Below, in pieces: positions 36,861 through 49,863 of a stretch of 64,000 nucleotides of DNA (position 1 is its first letter; the number at the start of each line of letters is the position of its first letter). Source of the stretch: Dipetalonema caudispina (lineage: Eukaryota; Nematoda; Chromadorea; Rhabditida; Onchocercidae); contig JABVXV010000096.1 of NCBI GenBank assembly GCA_013365325.1, forward strand, positions 62,001 to 126,000, in the 5' to 3' direction. The notes under the pieces were generated by a model. The model had not been told where the DNA came from. It worked only from the letters and a program-made list of their open reading frames with translations, and made no database searches. Both the position numbers and the translations under genes were made by a program.

Positions 36861-39800
36861 CAGTTTAAATTTTGAAAAAATTCAATTCTTTTAATAATTT
36901 GAAATTTGTACTTTCAAGTAACTAAATAAAATTATTTTAGATATGGATTTGTAATATTGAAGAGTGGGAAAAGATTACATTGTTGGTAAAAAAAAAAATG
37001 CGATTTATTATTAATTATCGTATTATAATTGATTCAGTCAAAAAAAAAAAAAAAAAAGATAAAGGAATTTAATTATATACACAAGTATGTAATTTCAAGG
37101 AAATAGAAATAAAAAAAAAGAAAAATGGAAAAATTAAAAGATAAAAAGAAAGATTTACATAATTTTTAATTCATTTTTTTTTTTTTTTTTTTTTGTTTTT
37201 GATGAAATTACATTTTAGTTTTATAAACATTAGTGTGCACAAATATAACTAAAATATTTTAAAAAATCCAATTAAATACAAAATAATATGCCACTTCGTT
37301 TAGGAAAATCTTAAAAGCCTTTTGTTCAATTAAATTCTGCATGAGAAAATGCGAAAAAATTATTTTATATCATATCAAATGAGTTCTGACAAAAGAAAAA
37401 AATTTTTTAATAGCAAACTTTCAGCCATTTTTTTTTCTTTGAAAGTTTCGAAAGATTTCAAATGACTTTAACAATAGAAATGTAATGCTAATGGCTTATT
37501 TTATCATAATAAACCATAAACTTTAAAAATAAATGAAAATGAAAAAGTTTTAAAAATTTTAAATCGAAATTATTAAATAGATAAAAAAGGAAGCATAAAA
37601 AATATAAATATTTAAATGTATACATATTTAAAAGTTTACATATAATGCGCTATTAATATGATATTTTTCATTACGTTGCAATAATTACTACATGACTGAA
37701 TATATTTAATTCCTACTGATACTCAAATATCGATAGAAATGATGATGATAATGATATTAATTCATTAACGATCAACCAATTACCATGTTTTATTTAATTA
37801 AATATCCATAAATATGCTTGTAATATTACACAAATGATTATTCGGTATTATCATCTTCGTAATTTGCCGATATTACATTGTTAAATTCTATCTAATCCTT
37901 TTATTTATTAAGTGAAGAAATTGTAAATTTCAAATACAATTTGCAAATTTTTTCAAATTTCTCAATTTCTATTTTTGTCTGAAGTTTTTCGAATATTAAT
38001 AATTTTAAATTATTTTGATTTGAATAGATGATAAGGAAGCATCGTGCTTCCGTTATTAGTTGAATTCTTCTATTATTATTAATTGTGGATTTTTTAAAAT
38101 TATACTCGTAATTATCTTCACTTACATTTCCCACTCGTTTATTTCCATTAATGAGTTATGCAAATCTTTTTCTTTTTTTTAAATTTAATTTCAACCATTT
38201 TTTAGTATTATTAGTTTTGCGTGATATTAGCAATTTGTGCAAGAGTTGAAATTAAATTTTAGTACAAAAAGGAGTAAAATTGGGGAATAAGTTGAAAGGT
38301 TAGAATTGATAATTGATTAGTGATGGTAAAATTCGTCATTTTATCGATAAAATACAACATTTGATCGTTCACGTTGAAAAGTTTCTATTATTTTTATAAA
38401 GATAAGTGTGTCTAATAATTTGTTGAAATGATCAAATATCATTTCTATACCTTTTAAAGCGATTGTTTTTGATCAAATTAGATTAGATGTACGGAAATTA
38501 ATAATCTAAAATACCAAATTATTATATTTTTCATATTTATGTTCATTTTTTATTATGTGAAGCAAATTTTTTTTTTCTTCCTCTTACAATATTCGAATTA
38601 TTTTAATTAAATATTTGATTAATCAAAAAGATTTTATTCAACGGTGAATTCACTTTTTTTTTTTTCAATATTTTTTTCGTTTATTTGATTTCATTTTTTT
38701 CTCTTTTTTTTGTTTGTCACTAATACTATCAATAAGAAGTACGTGATTAATTAATAATTATCAGTGATAATTAATAATTATTTTTACGAATGATTTTTCT
38801 TTGATGAATATATTTCAATTTTTTTTTCTTTTTTTCTTTGTAAAAATTCCATAAATTTTCGAATGAAAAAAAAAAAAAGAGGACGAAAAAGAAACTAACA
38901 ATGACAATTATTCATTCATTCATTCATTTTGATTTCTGATTTCAAAAATTGAATGCAATAAATGATGAAGTCATTGTTCAACGATTAATTACTTCATTAA
39001 TTTCATTTCTCTTAAAAATTCACTTCTCTTTTTACTCATTACATTTTGTTAATTCTTCTGTTATTTAATAAAATTTTCTTTTAAAATATTCATAAATATA
39101 TTTAAAAGTTCTCTTTTCGTCTTCTTCTTTTTTTTTTTTCTATGCTTTTTCTGTTTGTTTATCTTTCTTTTCTTCTCTTTTTTTTTTCATGTTATTTGAC
39201 GTACTTTTTTTTTTTTTTTTGGAATTTTTGTTTTTTTTTAATTAATTAAAAAAAAAGGGGAGAAGGGGGGGGGGAAGAAAAAAAAAGGACAACAAGACTA
39301 AAATTAGCCTAGCAAAGGAGAAGAAATTATGATCATATGGTGTAGCAATGAATAGCATTATAGACTTGTTAAATTTGAGATGAACAGCTGTACTTTTCCC
39401 GCATTTTTATTTTAACATTTTTATCAATAAACTATTCGCATAAGTTCTTTTCCTTATTCAACATTTTCTTCATAATTTTAAATTAACACCTTCTGTTTCA
39501 ATTTTTATGTTTTCCCTTCTTTTTTTTTCAACCAAAATTTTATTTTCCTTTTTTTTATTTTTTTTTTTTTTTTTTAAAGATTAATGTATATCTTTATTGT
39601 TGATTTATTATTGGTGAAATTGCAAAGTATAGCAAAAAATTTACATTCCATTTTAAAATTTTGCATTTTGATAGTTTAGTCAAATTTTGTATTCGTAAAA
39701 AAAATTAATTAGGAAAAAAAGAACGAAGAGAAAGTGTTACGAAAAAAAAAAAAAAAAAAACGTTATTTAAATAAATCAAATTAATTATGTTATGCGTGAG

Positions 39801-40480
39801 TGTAAAAGATATTAATTAATTCATTTGTAGTTATAATATTAGTGGAAATTATCTCAATTCGCTAAAGAAGCAAGAAAAACAAAAGATTTGCATCATTTCA
39901 TTAACTTAAGGTATTAAGGTTAATTAAGCAAAAAAAAAAAATCGATACAAGTCTTTTGGCTTTTTAATGAAAGCCAAAAGTGAAAATAGTAAAGAGGATA
40001 AAAATAAGATAAGGGAGAAGATTTTGGAATACAAAATGAGCAAATTCAAGATTCAACATTTCCGGATATCTGAAATAAGCTTGATATGTAATTGAATAAT
40101 TTGCCAGATTATTTCCGGCATATAAATATATATTAGTCTATCGGTTCGAATCAACTAGAGAAATGACATGATAGATTTATTAAAGTTACTTATCCAATAT
40201 TTTCTGTATGTAGTTAAATTTAAATTAAATAATTCCATTAATTCCAAATTATTCAATCTATTATATTTTTAATTTAATTTTGAAAGGAAAATAAGCTAAA
40301 TAATTGTTTCAAAAAATTTATAAATGAAACAAATTATACAGAAAAAAACACAACGCTTTTTTCGTTGAGTTTTATCATTTTAAAATATATTTATTTACTA
40401 AAAATGCAATTTTTTTGTTGAAATTGTAATGTTTGACAAAAAAAATTTTTGCTTAATACCAATAAGTACCAATTTTTGCT

Positions 40481-40517
40481 TTTTCTCTCTTTCTCTCTCT
40501 CTCTCTCGCTCTCTCTT
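40481..40517. repeat. CT microsatellite
   Basis: Repeats of ct with minor interruptions (ctttct, tcgctc). Confidence 0.8.
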
Positions 40518-41463
40518 TTATTAATAAGCAGCAAAAAAAGAAAAAGCATAAAATAATAGATGTTATAGATGTAACTCTTTTTTTTTCTTTTTTAAAGTAT
40601 TTAAGGTGAAAATGATTAAATTTAAAGTAAATGTATGTAAAATCATACGAAGGACAGATGGCAGTGCCATTTGATGCATTTTCATTTTCAATTTTGCTGG
40701 TTTTAAATTTATGAAAGCTAGGAAATAAGTTTTTATTATAGTATTGATAGGCATGAAATCAATAATATAACATTGATCAGTCGAGAGCAATGATTTGAAT
40801 TTGTTATTGGTTAAGTAGAGGATTGGAAAAGCAACTTAAAGTTGAATATTTCAATTGTTGTGCGAAAAAATTTTATGCTTTTCATCCAATGCTTTCTTCA
40901 TTCTTTTCAAGTATTATTTTAAAAAATTTTAAATAAAAGGAATTGAATGGAATAGATGAAATTTCTTCATTTTTACAATTTTTTAATTATATATATAAAG
41001 ATAAATATGGTGTTTAATTTTTGTCAAATAGTGCAAAAATTAATAGTTATGAATTAAATATAAGTGTTAATTAGTATAAATTAATTAGAAATAATTAATC
41101 AATACATACTAAATATAAGTTTTAGTATAAATTTGGCATAAATGTCAATCAGTATGAATCAAATATTTAAATTATTCCTAATTACTTAACAATCCTTAAT
41201 AACATTCAGCAAAAATTTAACGATTAGTGAAATATATGCAAATTATGTAGTAATTTTGCATATAATTTATGTATTTATAAATTGAAAATTAAATGAAAAG
41301 AATAGGAAAGATGTAAATGAGTTAATTGAAAAATTACAAAAAAATTTTTATACAATGTTGTCATTTGAAATTCGTTCCTCTTTTCTCTTTTTTCATTGCT
41401 CTCATTAAAATGAAACGTTTTATTATTGAGCGATGTGTTTCTGATCCATTTGTGAATTTTTTC

Positions 41464-41502
<39 letters not shown>

Positions 41503-42448
41503 CTTTCACACATTTTATTATTTGATGATGCAACAGCAAATACTTATCGATAGCAAGTAAAAGAGTAGTGATTATATGAAATCAATAAATTGGTAGAATA
41601 TATTTTCATGAAATTTTAATTAATCTTAAATGAAGAAATATTTCATAATTCCTTGTAAAACTATAACATAAAGCATTTTTGTTGGTTGAAATTTTCAAAT
41701 ATGAATAAATTATAGGAAAAAAAAAAAAAAAAAAGTGTGACAGTTAATATTCCATTGGATATTGTTAAACAAGAATGATGATACATTTGAGGATAATTAT
41801 TGGTAATATTCGTAAAATTTCAAAATAAGAAAAATCGTTGTTTTAAACATTACGAAATTCAATGTTCTTTATTTAAAAATTTTAAAAATAGCGGAATTTG
41901 ACATTTTTGTTTTGAGCATCGCAGAACACAGAAAGAAAGTGTTAGCCAGAAAAGTTGTGTTGAAATGATGTAAATTTTACTGTACCTGTAATTCAATAAA
42001 TTATATAGTTCTTTGAAATGATTTTGCAGTTTTTTTTTTTTTTTAAATATTCAAAAATTTGTATTCCATTCGTATTCGTTGTAGATAAATTTTTATCGTT
42101 TTAGATTTTGAAATACTAGAGATTTTACCATTATTAAATATTGTAAATTATTAATTTTTTTTACTAAATTGTAGTAAAAAAATTAATAATTTGTGGAGTT
42201 ATATTTTTTTTTTTCGCGGTAATTTAATAGTGTACTTATGGATTATTAGAGTTAAGATTAAGTAAAATTATTGTTTCTATTATTTTGAAATTCTTGAAAA
42301 ATTATATTGGCCCTGCAACAAAGGAGAAAAAAAGCCTATAAGCAAGCATTGAAGCAGAAATTTATCTTTCTTTTTACCCCCTTTTTTCATATCCTTTCAT
42401 TTAAATATTTTATGTTATAATATTTCTGCCATAGCTTTCATCTCGTCT

Positions 42449-42537
42449 CAACCTATTTCATTTCATTTCGACCCATTTCATTTCATTTCATTTCAACCTA
42501 TTTCATTTCATTTCATTTCAACCTAATACATTTCATT
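42449..42537. repeat. CATTT pentanucleotide array
   Basis: Repeated atttc units are punctuated by aacctat and gaccc. Blocks of two to four pentamers alternate with an aacct/gaccc spacer, which gives a unit of about 20-27 bases. Confidence 0.85.
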
Positions 42538-43419
42538 AATCATCGTTGTTGCTCATGCACACATTTACACATATACGCAAATATTATCTCTTCCTTTTTT
42601 TTCTTTTTTTTTTTCATAAATTTCATATGAACAAGAAAAAAAACAATGAAGAATTTTTCCTAAAATTTTAGATGCTAAATTAGACGTTTAAATTGTGAAA
42701 TATGTAAATGTTTAAAATTTGAAGGGTTAAATTTTTGCGATATGCAAAAAAGAAGAAATTTACGAATTCTAAAACAAACAATAAATAGGAAGAAGAAAAG
42801 TCAAATGGCTTTAAAGATGGTATAATATTTCAAAAAATTTTTTTATCATTCTTCGTTTACTCTTCATTGTCTCATTTAACATTATTTTGTGCTCGATGGA
42901 AAAAAAAAAAAAAAAAAAATGAACAGATGGATGAAAAATTTTTCAAAAAATCATTTAAAAAAATTATCATATAATGAAATGAGAAATTTATGAATACGTT
43001 AATTGCAAATTATAAATTTACTAATTTTAAACTTCATAAATTTGTATACATGCATGAAATTGTCTTTTGATTTGAATAACGCTCACTTATTGCCCTACGG
43101 CATTTTATTATTAACTGTTTTTTTGTAATTTGTTTTAAAAAAAAAAAAATTATTCCATTCTATAAATATTACATTAATTCATTTACTTTCTCGTCTTTTC
43201 TCAACAAAAAAAAAAAAAAAAAAAGACATATATTTTCAAGGAAAATTAATAAAAGTTATTTAAAATTTAAATACTATACTAGAAAGTATTATTTTGAAAA
43301 TTATACTCGATACAAATTTTTAATAAATAATTTAATCCGATTCGTTTTTATCATCCTAAAAGTTTTATCATCTTCTACATGATATGATTAATATATGCAT
43401 GAAATAATATGTCATGCGA

Positions 43420-43530
43420 TTAATGTAAATTTGAATATAACATGAAATATGAAATTATTAAAAAAAACGAATACTTCTTTTCCACTTTACTAACTAATCT
43501 ATCTATTGACGCTTTGCCCTTCACATCAGA
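43420..43530 (-). other. Weak candidate minus-strand exon
   Basis: On the minus strand, acceptor GTTTTTAG is followed in phase 0 by SDVKGKASIDRLVSKVEKKY and then hydrophobic, AT-driven codons to TAA. Only the first twenty residues look like protein, so a real exon would probably end at a donor inside (GTAAAG or GTATTC). It lies in a small GC-richer island. Confidence 0.2.
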
Positions 43531-43763
43531 CTAAAAACATTGTCCCAAAAAAAAAAAAAGAAAAAAAAAAACAAGCTTAAAAGCTTCTAAGAAGAGTAAT
43601 GACATCTCTCTTCTACTGATTTGAAATACTTGAAAAGTAATCAGTCATCTTATTTCTTGTTATACTTTATGTATTTATATATATATATATTTTTGGATAT
43701 AAGTAAAGTTTGTTGTGTTCCGTTAAAATTGCTTTTTTTTTTTTTAAAAAAAAAAAAAATTTA

Positions 43764-43804
<41 letters not shown>

Positions 43805-44377
43805 CAAAAAAATAAACAATTCATAGTGATGCATAAATTAATAATTCTATTATGATTGTTTATGGTAGAATAAATTATTAATAAATTTCTCCTAAAATTC
43901 ATCAAATTTTTTATTTTTATTATTTAAGGTTTTGAAGAAGAAGAAGAAGAAGACAAAAAAGAGTGGACATCAAAGAAAAAGGTGTCATAAAGATTTATTC
44001 CGATACGACGATAATATCTGTCTACAAATATATTTATTAATTGCGACAACTATTACTGCTACAAATATTAATGCCACCATTATTGCTACAATTTTTATTT
44101 TACTGAAAAAAAAAAAAAAAAAGTGAAATTATTTATCGTTTCTGTGATAATATATAAATAGCTTAGTGTGGACGAAATTTTATATATCTTCCGAATTTCG
44201 ATGGCAAATTGGATAAAATTATTCAATTTAATTCAAAGCAGAATTGTTGTTGTATTTCATTTAAACGTCAATAATTGCTTTAACCCATAATCTAAATTAT
44301 TTGGCAATGGTATTTTCGTAAAAGTTAAACATATTTCCATTTGGCAATTTATCGAAACGATGACTATCAAATGAAAA

Positions 44378-44719
44378 ATGTCATTTATTTGGAATTTTTT
44401 CGGTCGATGCTTCCAACGAGAATGTCAATTTAAGAATGATTATCCATTGGAGCAACAAAAAAATGTTACAAAAAAATTAGAAACAACAACGGCATTATTT
44501 TGCAATGTACAAGATAATCCATCCTGTTTAACTCGATCCAGAACAAATTCCGGAAATGCATACTGTAATGCATCATTAACACCGATATCATCACCATATC
44601 ATTTGCGCAATTGGGAACTTGATCCAAGCACTGTATTTAGTCAATCTTTTGATCATTATGAATTATTGGGACCATTATATGATCACTTCATCAATCCATC
44701 ATCAATTTCCAATCATTCT
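44378..44719 (+). CDS. Proposed upstream first exon of the CAP gene (114 codons)
   Basis: An ATG preceded two codons earlier by an in-frame TGA opens a frame of 114 codons with balanced, protein-like composition (SRTNSGNAY, SSPYHLRNWELDPSTV, DHYELLGPLYDHF). It ends at a donor (CATTCT|GTTAGT) in phase 0. The next CAP exon begins at 49822 in phase 0, so the join is in frame and would add this segment plus 14 residues before the usual CAP start. The start MSFIWNFFGRCFQREC is aromatic and has two Cys, so lipid attachment is conceivable but unproven. There is no known domain. The alternative is that this is the first exon of a separate short gene. Confidence 0.5.
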
Positions 44720-46984
44720 GTTAGTTTCTCTCTTTTTCTTTCATCATTTTGATAACAAAAAAAAAAAAAAAAAGAAAAAAAAAATGGATAAATTATTTTT
44801 AAATCTGAAGAATTACCCATTACTCATATGTAATAAAATTAAATTTGTCATCAATCCGTAATTTTCATTAACATAGCGTCACACAAATATATATGTGTTA
44901 CATAATTTAGTTAATTACAATATATCTATGTTGTACAAATGGCTGATAATCGATGTTAATATCATATCACCAATTAGTTACTCGAATCAATCTTTCAAAT
45001 AATATGATAATTAAAAATGATTATATTATATCATTATCAGTTGTTGTATGATTATTCTAAATTTTTCTTTCCTTTCTTCTCCTCTCTCTATCTCTCTTCA
45101 TCTTTCCACCTTTTCATTTTCTAAAGTAACAAAATTGAAATTGTTTCTTTTTCACCTTTTTTTTTTTCCTATTTGAAGTTATTTGATTATTATGATGAAA
45201 ATGACTTTTATGTTTAGTTGTAAAATTTTAGAGTATTAATTATGCTGTTTAGATTACGGTAAAATCTAATTGGGACAAATAATCGAAAAATTTATTTTAG
45301 AAATGATATTAAATAATTTGCTATGAATTAAATTCTTTTGGGAATTTTAATAAAAAAATAAAAAATTTATGAAGTGAGAATTGCTTTACTTCATCAAAAA
45401 AAAAAAAATTTCATAATAGCGTTTGTAATAAATGTATTTTATTTCGTTGAAAATCGTTGAAATTTATGTAAAAATTATAGTTTAATAAGGGGAAGTTGTA
45501 ATTTCTATCTGTGTGAAAGCATAAGGTTTCATTCTAAAATATTTGTAAATTTTCAAATCGTTTCTTTGAAATGTTAACAGAGAAAGTTGTAATTTGTGAT
45601 TGATTACTTAGAAGTGTAACGTTTCACCTTGTGAATTTTCGGATTTTTTTTTTTTTTTTCCGGAAAGATAAAGGTTGCATAAACAATCAGAGATGAAACG
45701 AAAGAAATAAAAAAGAGTAAATAATTTCATCTTTTTTCGAATTTTTTTCCTCTCAACAAGCTAAAAAAAAAAGCATCCATTTTAAATGAAATTTTAGCTC
45801 TAAGAAATGATTGCTGTACAAATTCAAATTCTAAAATTTAAGAACTAAAAAAGCTTACATTAGAAAAATTTTTAATTTCATAAAATTCCTAATTAAAATT
45901 ATATCATTTCATCGCTTCCTTTCTAAGCAATTCGATATGTTTGCTTTTATTATTTTATATTTTAACCTTATCATTTCTTTTGAACTTTTTTTTAACTAAT
46001 TCAACATATACTTTATGAAGTAAACATTTTGATCGATCATCATTGCCGAAAATCCAAAGAAAAAGAGAAATAAAACAATTCAATATCTGTTTGTGTCTAT
46101 CTGTCAGGTGTTCAACATATATCTATCTACTTCTTATGCATTATGTTTGCACAAATTTCAATCGAATTGAATTTTTAAAAACCAAATCATCATTTCTTAT
46201 GTTTTTAACTGAGTTATACGGCTTTTCGTTTTTTATTTTTAATGATTTTTCTTTTTTTTTTTTTTTTTTTTTTTTTGAAATGATAAAAATACTAATTAAA
46301 TTTTAATCTTTTGTATTTCTTTTGCTATAACAAACAATTATGTATGAATTTTTGCATTCTTTCATTTATAGTTCAACTCATATTAAAATTCGTTGATCTT
46401 AGCTTTAGTTTCTATAGTACACAAATATTTAGCAAGCAATATGACCTTATAATATAGTTTTCGTTTTCTTTTTTTTTTTTTTTCAATTCTGGTTATAAAA
46501 TTCAAGAAGTTTCGATTAAATCAATCAATAAATTCATCCATTCATCTTTTCATTAGTATTTTACTTTTTTTTTTTTTTTTTTGGAATGGAGAAATGCTAT
46601 AATCTTAGCCTTATTGCTTTAATACGGTAATTATAATTACTTTGGAAGAAATAAATGATTTCAATTACTATTATTTATTACTCATCTGAAAATATTCATT
46701 CTTTTTTATGATTTCAATTATTATTATTATTTATTAATCAATTGAATTTCCTATTTTTTGTCCTATTTATTTTAAATAATTATTATTTTGAAAATTTTTT
46801 ACCACTTCAAAATTATTTTACGACTAAATAAATGATTTCGATAATTAAATCATTAATAAATACACTAATATCAAATATTTACATATGCAGAAATATCGAT
46901 TATTGTATTTACATAGGCAAAAATATTAATTGATTTGTCATCATATTTAATTGAATAAATTTCACGTATGAAACACGATTTACC

Positions 46985-47043
46985 TGTTTACCTAAACAAT
47001 CTACTAATGTTTACCTAAACGTTTACCTAAACAATCTACTAAT
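46985..47043. repeat. Short tandem repeat built on gtttacctaaac
   Basis: A 23-base unit gtttacctaaacaatctact (plus aat) occurs at 46986-47008 and 47021-47043, separated by a lone gtttacctaaac at 47009-47020. The words tgtttac at 46985 and 47008 and cgtttac at 47020 resemble forkhead/FOXO sites. Confidence 0.85.
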
Positions 47044-47746
47044 CATATATAATACAATACATTTTTGCACTTTATTTTTAACAATACACGTTGTTTATCG
47101 AATTTTTCTAATCAATTTGATATGAAACAAATTTGCATTTAACTAAGAAATAAACTTGAAAGTACTACTTAAGCTTAATAAGCTTAGTATTATTATTTAC
47201 TCATAACCGTTTTATTGCATATTTGCAATTACACTCGTTTCTATCGATACCTCTTATCTCTCTATTATCTATTAAAATCAATTCCATTTTACAAATTTTA
47301 CAATAAAATAAGAGCAGTATACTTCTTAAATTATATTAGTAAGTTTATGAATTTTTCAATCAAAATAAGTTTTATTAATTTTTCAATCAATATTTATTCA
47401 ATCTATTAACACAGAATGTTTTTTTTTTTTTTTTTTCAATTTCAACATTGTTTGTCATTCGAAATTTCTAATCAAATGTTCATTTTCAGTAATTCAATAA
47501 TTCGGTAATAAAATACTCAAATACTCAAGTACACACTATTAACAATAAAAAAAAAAAGAAAAAAAAATTAAAAATTTGTTACATTTTATCTTATTATCAT
47601 TTTAAAAATTATTCCCTCAAATGAAAAAATTTTTAATTGTTTCTCACATCTTTAGCTTACTGAAATTCTTGAATAAATCATTGAATTTATACCTCCCATA
47701 GTGAAACAATGTTAAAAAGCTTTTTAAAAATGGTTTGATAGCAATT

Positions 47747-48078
47747 GGATACATAGACACCACATTACACAGACCCATATAGATACTCCCATACACAGAC
47801 CCATATAGACACCCCAATACACAGACCCATATAGAAACCCATACACAGACCGATATAGACACTTCATTACACAGACCCATCCATATAGACACCCCCATAC
47901 ACAGACTGATATAGACACCCCCATACACAGACCGATATAGAAACCCATACACAGACCCATATAGACACCGATACACAGACCCATATAGAAAACCCATACA
48001 CAGACCGATATAGACACTCCATTACACAGACCCATCCATATAGACACCCCCATTAGACAGACCCCATATAGACACCCA
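47747..48078. repeat. Minisatellite of 24-30 base units
   Basis: Roughly a dozen variants of acacagacccatatagacac with cccat or ccaat linkers. A subset carries catccatatag. A block beginning cagaccgatatagacact at 47846 recurs at 48001, so a higher-order repeat of about 155 bases is present. The units contain no stops in two minus-strand frames, which produces overlapping Gly/Val/Tyr/Cys-rich open frames (47644-47997 and 47724-48191). I treat these as artefacts. Confidence 0.93.
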
Positions 48079-49591
48079 AACATATTACACATTTGATGGG
48101 TATCAATGAATAAATGAATCATTGAACCGACCTCTGTTCTTCTTACATCGAAATTTTGTCGATCTGTTTTAAAACCATCCAGTAAATACAATTTTTAACA
48201 AACATTTATCAATCTAACAACCATTTGGATATGATGCATTCACAACAAATTCTTTTTCAATTCTTTCAATTTTAAGTTTATATTTTGCTATTTGCTATTT
48301 TATTAACACAGTTAACTATGAAACTATTTTTAAATGAAACAATAAATAGTTCATTAATTTTTTCTTTTTTTTTTTTTGAAATTTAACAATTTAAATCAAT
48401 ATTTTGAAATGTAACAATGAAATTATTTTTATATATGCTTTTCTTTCTCTTTTTTTTTTTTTTTTGTTTCATTAAATTAATTTTAATCAAATTGTTTATT
48501 TATTTCATTTGATATCATTTAAATATTAGGATATATTATAAATGTTATGAGATTAAGATTAATTTATAATTTTTGAAATTGTTGTTAGAAAGATACCAAA
48601 ATTTTTATCACTTTTCTTTTTTTTTTTTTTTTTTTTGTGCTTATAAATATTCGATGACTAATTGCTTTTTTAAATGAAATAGAAGAATATTTTAAATTTC
48701 TAACATACTCATACTTTTTTTGATAGATAGATAGATATAGCATATTTGGGGAATATTTTACTTATAAAGATGAAAAACATTATTCAATAATTAATGGTAA
48801 GATGAGAGTAATATAGTTCAAATTAATATTAATAATTTTATATCATATATAGATTAAAAACACTTAATGATAAAGTTTTAAACTGATGTCTGCTTATCCG
48901 TTAATTACTTTATTAATTAGTTAATATTTTGTCCTAATTTCCTTATTGCATTTCTTTTCCAACTTATATCGATCGAAAAAATTCCCTAAATCTTCTGTAA
49001 TTTCATTCTAATAATTTATAATCCTATCTATACTCTGCTAAAAGATAATAAATTATTATGAATGCTCATAGTAGGTGATGGTTATTTTCCAGGTAATTAT
49101 GAATTACATGAATGAGATGGAAGTTTTCATAAAATGCTAATCTATAGGCTGCGTTTTTTTTTTTTTTTTGGTATACCTTTGTTTAATAATTTGAAATTTC
49201 GATTTAATTAGGGCTGAAATTTACATTATTCAAGATTATTCTATCTACTTAATTAAGTTTACTATTACTTTTATACTTTCCTCATCTCATATTCAGAATC
49301 TGGACGAGTGATAGGTTATATTCACATAAATTGATAAGTTTATTATAGAAGCTATTTACGCATATGCAATATTTCACTTAAATTGATATTTGTTCAAGCA
49401 TGTGTATCTTCTCGTGCGTCAAGCTTTCTTTTCTTTGAGGATTATTTTCAGTGAACAATTGTGTCTTCACTTCCTTTTTTCCTTTAATTTTTAGATTCCT
49501 TGCGCGGGAAAATTCAGTATCTTCCCTGACGTATTTTCCATATAACTATCTTAAATAGTTTAAGTTTTTAAAGGCTGTTATTTACACATAC

Positions 49592-49611
49592 TAGTAGTAG
49601 TAGTAGTAGTA
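49592..49611. repeat. TAG trinucleotide repeat
   Basis: Six to seven uninterrupted tag units just upstream of the first core CAP exon. Confidence 0.85.
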
Positions 49612-49819
49612 TCTTTTACCCGTAATTTTACAGTTTTCTATATAAGTTTTCCGTTTCTTTTTATGCAATAACAGCTTTTATACACAGATATATATGTATA
49701 TTTTCTCTTGTTTTTTAAAACTTAAACTGTTGAATTCTCGTTTTCTCTTCCTCTCCCCTATTGGTTATATTAATGTTTTACATAGTATACATGATGCATG
49801 GATTTGTGTTTCATATTGC

Positions 49820-49821
49820 AG
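49820..49821 (+). promoter_or_regulatory. Acceptor of the first core CAP exon (cis or spliced leader)
   Basis: The sequence gtgtttcatattgcag ends at 49821. It can receive the exon at 44378-44719 in phase 0, or a spliced leader, in which case translation would start at the ATG at 49864. Confidence 0.55.
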
Positions 49822-49863
49822 GCAGGTGAATTATATGTGCATAACGAAGAACAGCAAATAACG

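Larger units (their letters stand above)
34622..44371. other. Long AT-rich region with no complete gene
   Basis: It is dominated by A/T runs, including 35 consecutive T at 41466-41500 and an A26/T22 inverted repeat at 36808-36860. It also holds a CT tract (35297-35340), a CT tract (40481-40517), a G-rich polypurine patch (39257-39274) and a CATTT array (42449-42537). Minus-strand splice-bounded frames at 40649-40717 and 43420-43530 are weak exon candidates. Remaining open frames look AT-driven. Confidence 0.4.
44720..49821 (+). other. Proposed first intron of CAP, or intergenic region
   Basis: About 5.1 kb. It is AT-rich up to about 49.2 kb and contains a forkhead-like site cluster (46985-47026), a 24-30 base minisatellite (47747-48078) and a TAG repeat (49592-49611). 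A strong TTTTCAG near 49445-49451 could be a spliced-leader site for a CAP transcript. Confidence 0.45.

Noticed and set aside
37901..38134. 77-codon minus frame starting MGNVSEDNYEY, with a myristoylation-like start
   Set aside because: After the first 30 residues the composition is AT-driven (I, K, L, F, N). A GTAAGT lies over its start, suggesting a splice-donor-like chance match, and I found no partner exon in phase with the small gene.
41326..41553. 75-codon plus frame containing a long Phe run
   Set aside because: The Phe run is the translation of 35 consecutive T. No splice or protein evidence supports it.
47644..48191. Two overlapping minus-strand open frames of 117 and 155 codons, Gly/Val/Tyr/Cys-rich
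   Set aside because: They are readings of the minisatellite in two frames at once. The open state comes from repeat units without stops and not from selection on one protein.
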